This document shows, in pieces, positions 60,299 through 63,767 of a DNA stretch of 63,767 bases; the stretch's first letter is position 1, and the number at the start of each line of letters is the position of its first letter. This DNA is from an uncultured marine group I thaumarchaeote. Its GTDB lineage: Archaea > Thermoproteota > Nitrososphaeria > Nitrososphaerales > Nitrosopumilaceae. The translations under genes were made by a program, and so were the position numbers. The stretch is from contig CACFJZ010000003.1 of NCBI GenBank assembly GCA_902566725.1, positions 1-63,767 of the forward strand, in the 5' to 3' direction. The notes beneath the pieces are model-generated. The model was not told the origin of the DNA, made no database searches, and was given only the letters and a program-made list of their open reading frames with translations.

Positions 60299-61636
60299 AT
60301 GCAGAATTTTTTCCTTCAGTTGGGTACTGGAGAAAGTGAAAGTGCCATAGAAGGCGGTATCTGGACTTTACTTGATAAAATTAATCCATTACAGATGCCT
60401 CATGACAACTTTGTTACTGATTTGGCAGTCATAATGATTCTTGCAGGAATAGTTACTCTGGCATTCTTTAAGATTCGACAACCGCTAATCATCGGATATC
60501 TCTTTGCAGGAATGTTGATTGGACCGTTATCTCCAATTTGGACATCATTTCTTCCCGAAAGTGGATCTGGTGATCATGGTGGTACTTCGATAGGCATACT
60601 CTCTGATATTGCTGCACTAAACGTCTTTGCAGAAATTGGAGTAATTCTACTACTGTTTGTCATAGGAATAGAATTTCCATTTGCAAAAATTCGGTCTATT
60701 GGAAAAGTAGCTATCGGCGTAGGAAGTTTGGGTCTCTTCCTGACATTAATTGCTGTATTCTATGTTTGTGGAATGCTTGGAATTGGATTCATGGATTCCC
60801 TGTTCCTAGCTGCTGCATTATCAATTAGCAGTACTGCAATTATTGTCAAAGTTTTAGAGGAAGCGGGAAAAATCAAAAAAGAATCTTCCATTCTTGTATT
60901 AGGAATTTTGATTGTTGAGGATGTTATAGCTGTAATTCTCATTGCATCATTAGAATCAATTGCATTGGCAGGAACTGTCTCTATTGAGGGTGCAGTTACC
61001 GTAGTAGTAGTTGCCACTATTTTGATTGTAGGTACATTTACGGTTGGTATACGTACGGTGCCAAAACTAATAGATAAAGTTGCAAGTGCTGAGAATCGAG
61101 AAATTTTACTACTTAGTGTTCTAGGTGTATGCTTTGGTTACGCTTTGCTGGCTAATGTTGTAGGCCTCTCTGTGGCAATTGGAGCATTTCTTGCAGGTGT
61201 ACTTGTTGCTGAATCAAAATCTGCCGAAGTTTCAAAAATATTATCAAGCCCAATTAAAGACATGTTTGTTGCAATCTTCTTTGTATCTGTTGGTGCGCTG
61301 ATGGATGTAAGTCAATTAGAAAATTATATCTTCATTGCTATTGCTTTGATTGCAATTGCGATGGGAATGAAGTTTGGAGGAAATATGTTGGGAAATATAC
61401 TAATGCGTCAACCGCGAGGAAAATCACTCCGTTCTGCATTCACTCTTGCGGCCCCAAGAGGTGAATTCTCTATTGTTATAATCAAAGTTGGCGTGGATGC
61501 TGGAGTAGTTAGTGCATTTTTGTTCCCTTTGATAGGTATAATTTCGATCATCACTGCATTTATCACGCCATTTTTGGTAAAAGCAAGTGATTACGTTGTG
61601 CCAAAATTAGCGAGGAAAGACGTTGGCAAGCAATGA
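60299..61636 (+). CDS. CPA2-family cation/proton antiporter (Kef/NapA type)
   Basis: 445 residues, about 12 transmembrane helices. ALSISSTAIIVKVLEEAGK, LVVEDV-like LIVEDVIAVIL (the acidic ion-binding pair of NapA/KefB type) and GAFLAGVLVAES are visible. No C-terminal TrkA-N domain, so regulation differs from Kef. Likely Na+/H+ or K+/H+ exchange for pH and salt homeostasis. Stop overlaps the next gene by 14 nt. Confidence 0.92.
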   Translation: MQNFFLQLGTGESESAIEGGIWTLLDKINPLQMPHDNFVTDLAVIMILAGIVTLAFFKIRQPLIIGYLFAGMLIGPLSPIWTSFLPESGSGDHGGTSIGILSDIAALNVFAEIGVILLLFVIGIEFPFAKIRSIGKVAIGVGSLGLFLTLIAVFYVCGMLGIGFMDSLFLAAALSISSTAIIVKVLEEAGKIKKESSILVLGILIVEDVIAVILIASLESIALAGTVSIEGAVTVVVVATILIVGTFTVGIRTVPKLIDKVASAENREILLLSVLGVCFGYALLANVVGLSVAIGAFLAGVLVAESKSAEVSKILSSPIKDMFVAIFFVSVGALMDVSQLENYIFIAIALIAIAMGMKFGGNMLGNILMRQPRGKSLRSAFTLAAPRGEFSIVIIKVGVDAGVVSAFLFPLIGIISIITAFITPFLVKASDYVVPKLARKDVGKQ

Positions 61637-62135
61637 GCTAGATGAATTCTTAAACAAATCTCATAAGGATTTGTCTGTAGAAGATTTTGAAGGAAAAAAA
61701 ACTCCTTGTATTGGGTTTGAGGGTAGAAAATTTGAAAAACTACTATCATATTGTGGACCTAATGGATTCATTGGAGATACTAATCTGAACATTTTGTATA
61801 ACCCCCACGCCCACGCCGCTGGAGGATCAAATCATGTTTTTGTTCAATTCAAAATTAATTTTAAAAGTAGATATAATATTTTCAAGGGTAACTTTATTGA
61901 AAAAATTTTAATACACGCAAATGAAAATATGGATTTTTTCACTGCATTAGCATCCTCGCGAATGTATGCTATTTCTTCAATCTATGATCGTGAAAAGCTT
62001 ATCATGATCCAGCTTCCAAAACCTGAAAAAATTATATCTGCTCTCGAAATAATCCATGAAAAAATAGGTTATGACTATCGAACAGAAGAAAAATTATTTA
62101 AAGATGTTAATGAAGAGAGTGAAAAATATCGTTAA
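61623..62135 (+). CDS. Conserved hypothetical protein after the antiporter
   Basis: 170 residues from TTG 61623, which lies 14 nt inside the antiporter gene. Soluble; contains a His-rich NPHAHAAGGSNH loop and a mixed alpha/beta C-terminus (KIISALEIIHEKIGYDYR). The conserved TTG/overlap suggests coupling to the antiporter. A regulatory subunit is possible but not shown. Confidence 0.65.
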   Translation: MASNELDEFLNKSHKDLSVEDFEGKKTPCIGFEGRKFEKLLSYCGPNGFIGDTNLNILYNPHAHAAGGSNHVFVQFKINFKSRYNIFKGNFIEKILIHANENMDFFTALASSRMYAISSIYDREKLIMIQLPKPEKIISALEIIHEKIGYDYRTEEKLFKDVNEESEKYR

Positions 62136-62175
62136 TTTGAAAAAATCTTAAATCAACTACTACAAATATTATCTT

Positions 62176-62922
62176 ATGAAGATCGTTCAATTATCTGATA
62201 TTCATTTTGGTGCACAATTCCGTAGTGAGATCTTTCAACAAGTAATTGATGAGGTTAATGAATTGTCTCCATATGCAGTAATAATTACGGGAGATCTGAC
62301 AAATGAAGGTCTTAAAGAAGAATATGAAGGATGTAAAGAACTAATCTCAAAACTCAATGCAAAAAAAATCATTGCAATGCCTGGAAATCATGATTATCGA
62401 AATACTGGGTATCTTCATTTTAAGAAATATTTTCCATTTCAAACAATTAATGAATTAGGTAATGGTGTAGTGGTAGTTACACTAGGAACCGCAAGACCCG
62501 ATCGCGATGAAGGTGAAGTTGGATATAGGCAAACATTATGGCTTGAACGAACTATGAAAAAATATGAAAAAAAGGTTACAATATTAGCAATGCACCATCA
62601 TTTAATAGGAATTCCTGATACCGGTTCTGATAGACTTACAATAATTGATGCTGGTGATGTCTTACGAGCAACTTTGAATGCAAAAGTCAATTTAGTGTTA
62701 TGTGGTCATAAACATAGACCTTGGATCTGGGATTTTAGTAATTTACTAATTGCCAACGCTGGAACAACATCTTCTAAACGTGTGCGAGGTTTTTTTGAAA
62801 ATAGTTACAATATAATCACTGTTGAGAACGGAAAAATTCAAGTTGATCTTAAGGTCGTAGGTGGAAAAAGAACTACTTTACAAGACATCACAAAAAACTA
62901 TGCTAGATTTGAAGAAGAATAA
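62176..62922 (+). CDS. Calcineurin-like metallophosphoesterase
   Basis: 248 residues. Classic metal motifs in order: LSDIHFG (4-10), TGDLTNEG (38-45), GNHDYR (about 73-78), AMHHHLIG (about 145-152), CGHKHRP (about 181-187). Di-metal phosphoesterase; could be a cyclic nucleotide phosphodiesterase (CpdA-like) by length. 40 nt downstream of the previous gene, same strand. Confidence 0.9.
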   Translation: MKIVQLSDIHFGAQFRSEIFQQVIDEVNELSPYAVIITGDLTNEGLKEEYEGCKELISKLNAKKIIAMPGNHDYRNTGYLHFKKYFPFQTINELGNGVVVVTLGTARPDRDEGEVGYRQTLWLERTMKKYEKKVTILAMHHHLIGIPDTGSDRLTIIDAGDVLRATLNAKVNLVLCGHKHRPWIWDFSNLLIANAGTTSSKRVRGFFENSYNIITVENGKIQVDLKVVGGKRTTLQDITKNYARFEEE

Positions 62923-62988
62923 ACTCTATCAAATTTTCCTGATATTCTCAAGTTATACTAATTAAACAACAAAACTCACTCAGTTTGA

Positions 62989-63072
62989 GCGGGGATCGCC
63001 TAGCCTGGTATGGCGTGGGATTGCTAATCCCATGTTCGCAAGAACTCGGGGGTTCAAGTCCCTCTCCCCGCG
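62989..63072 (+). tRNA. tRNA-Ser (anticodon GCT), class II, CCA encoded
   Basis: 84-nt class II tRNA: acceptor GCGGGGA/TCCCCGC, D arm GCC-TAGCCTGGTAT-GGC, anticodon stem TGGGA/TCCCA around TTGCTAA (anticodon GCT), 15-nt variable arm TGTTCGCAAGAACTC, T arm GGGGG/CCCTC with loop TTCAAGT, discriminator G. CCA follows at 63073-63075, unlike the other four tRNA genes here. Confidence 0.95.
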
Positions 63073-63116
63073 CCAGCTTTAATATTGACTAAATTTTTCT
63101 ATGATTTAGAAATCAA

Positions 63117-63278
63117 ATGGGACGTCGTAAAAGTCAAAAAATAATCAAAACAGGTCCAAAAAATGTCACCACTGGAATGTGTCCTATATGTAAAACAATT
63201 GGTCGAATATTCATTATTGGTTCTGTTGGAGAAGAAAGAGCAAAATGTCCGGCATGTAATCAAGAATTTGATTTATAG
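63117..63278 (+). CDS. 53-residue zinc-ribbon protein
   Basis: ATG 63117 to TAG 63278. Basic N-terminus MGRRKSQKIIK, then CPIC (22-25) and CPAC (44-47) pairs form a zinc ribbon. Resembles the small archaeal ribosome- or RNA polymerase-associated zinc ribbons but no family is named. 45 nt after the tRNA-Ser, same strand. Confidence 0.75.
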   Translation: MGRRKSQKIIKTGPKNVTTGMCPICKTIGRIFIIGSVGEERAKCPACNQEFDL

Positions 63279-63331
63279 CTAGGCTACAAATTCACCCATA
63301 CCTTTTTAAAGATTTTTTTCAATATTAGATT

Positions 63332-63502
63332 ATGAGCTCTGAAGAAGGAACCGTTTATGACCGAATTGAAAAACTCGAAGATGAGATTGCAACTCTACGA
63401 AATGAAATTGATGTAATCAAACATGCTTTTAGAAATGAACTAGCGCGTCATGAAGTAAAAATGATCAAAAAAGGTCACGACGTATCATCGATTATTGATT
63501 AA
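63332..63502 (+). CDS. 56-residue coiled-coil protein
   Basis: ATG 63332 to TAA 63502. One uninterrupted acidic/basic heptad coil (YDRIEKLEDEIATLRNEIDVIK, in parts), then KHAFRNELARHEVKMIKKG. Probably dimerises. Overlaps the end of the convergent SirB1-type gene by 11 nt. Unknown function. Confidence 0.72.
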   Translation: MSSEEGTVYDRIEKLEDEIATLRNEIDVIKHAFRNELARHEVKMIKKGHDVSSIID

Positions 63503-63767
63503 TTTTATTTCTTATCTCTCTAATTAATTCTAAAACAAAATCTACGTCTTCGGCGTTAGGATCTTTTTCTAAATATGTATTGAGAAATTTTACTGCGTTC
63601 TCATAATTGCCTAATTTATCTTCCAAAATTCCCATATCTCTTATTTCATCAACAGAATTAGGTACAATACCTAAAATCATTTTATTACATAATATGGCCA
63701 TATCATAAGCGAAAGAATCAGTATACGAATTTTTTAAATTTCTCAACATACGAACTAATATTTTCTC
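63492..63767 (-). CDS. SirB1-family (transglutaminase-like plus TPR) protein, 3' end only
   Basis: 91 C-terminal residues; the frame is open to the window edge (the ATG at 63749 is internal). KILVRMLRNLKNSYTDSFAYD (part), RDMGILEDKLGNYENAVKFL (part) and TYLEKDPNAED resemble the TPR-like C-terminus of SirB1/YchA proteins, whose transglutaminase-like domain would lie outside. Function is unclear even in bacteria. Confidence 0.7.
   Translation of the reverse strand, partial: EKILVRMLRNLKNSYTDSFAYDMAILCNKMILGIVPNSVDEIRDMGILEDKLGNYENAVKFLNTYLEKDPNAEDVDFVLELIREIRNKINQ

Noticed and set aside
1-63767. Insertion sequences, integrases or prophage
   Set aside because: No transposase, integrase or phage structural gene was recognised, and no tRNA gene is flanked by an obvious att duplication.

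Overview
The window looks like chromosomal DNA of an ammonia-oxidising archaeon of the Nitrosopumilus type (Thaumarchaeota/Nitrososphaerota). It is AT-rich. The information machinery is archaeal: histone, TFB, topoisomerase VI, RtcB, SRP19/SRP54, aIF1A, aIF2-beta, aIF5A, Gar1, Nob1, Rio1, Dim2-like KH protein, S8e, S11 and S17e. These sit beside traits common in that lineage: a small blue copper protein, a zfx-type ferredoxin, a chlorite-dismutase-family protein, DUF5679 and a pentapeptide-repeat protein. No amo genes, rRNA, CRISPR array or insertion sequence is present, so the genus call is inference.

Layout. 1-9.5 kb: aconitase 3' part, tRNA-Trp, pyridoxal-phosphate synthase pdxS-pdxT, ValS, pterin dehydratase, a lone asparagine-synthetase domain, purB, an atypical SDR. 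9.5-14.6 kb: rtcB with a PDCD5-like protein, ribosomal S11, thiL-glmM, and tRNA-Thr divergent from glmM. 14.6-21 kb is the most accessory part: pentapeptide-repeat protein, small membrane proteins, winged-helix regulator, small zinc proteins, a candidate hairpin RNA, an AIPR-type defence nuclease, an AT-hook protein, blue copper protein and tRNA-Cys. 21-30 kb: histone, TatD, S17e, an Urm1/MoaD-Cgi121 fusion, THUMP protein and Sua5 (a tRNA-modification neighbourhood), purA, pyrF, Nudix, cis-prenyltransferase. 30-38 kb: DUF373, DUF5679, then initiation factors aIF2-beta/DUF424/aIF1A and a tightly overlapping Rio1-KH-Top6B-Top6A run. 38-50 kb: membrane HSP20, TrmB-like HTH, MTA salvage (mtnP-apt), a secreted Ig-like surface protein, AKR-DUF1802-Cld operon, SufC, TFB-Gar1-SRP19-S8e, ScpA-ScpB, zinc alcohol dehydrogenase. 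50-63.8 kb: intron-containing tRNA-Tyr, aIF5A, a box C/D sRNA, Dph6-SRP54, Nob1-NAD kinase, ferredoxin fusion, GT2 glycosyltransferase, coiled-coil protein, CPA2 antiporter, metallophosphoesterase, tRNA-Ser, small zinc and coiled-coil proteins, and the end of a SirB1-type gene.

Many start codons lie about 25-27 nt downstream of a TATA box, so leaderless mRNAs are probably the rule. Many genes overlap by 1-17 nt, which suggests coupled translation within operons.

Most notable: (i) a 22-position hairpin (18196-18253) whose G-U wobbles fit only plus-strand RNA and which starts 25 nt after a TATA box, next to the AIPR nuclease; (ii) two box C/D sRNA candidates in spacers, one very convincing (52127-52191); (iii) fusion of a ubiquitin-like domain ending in HGG to the KEOPS subunit Cgi121; (iv) one palindromic TATA box exactly midway between glmM and tRNA-Thr; (v) acidic, repeat-built tails on ribosomal proteins S11 and S17e. 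Five genes of 35-56 codons are also called here.
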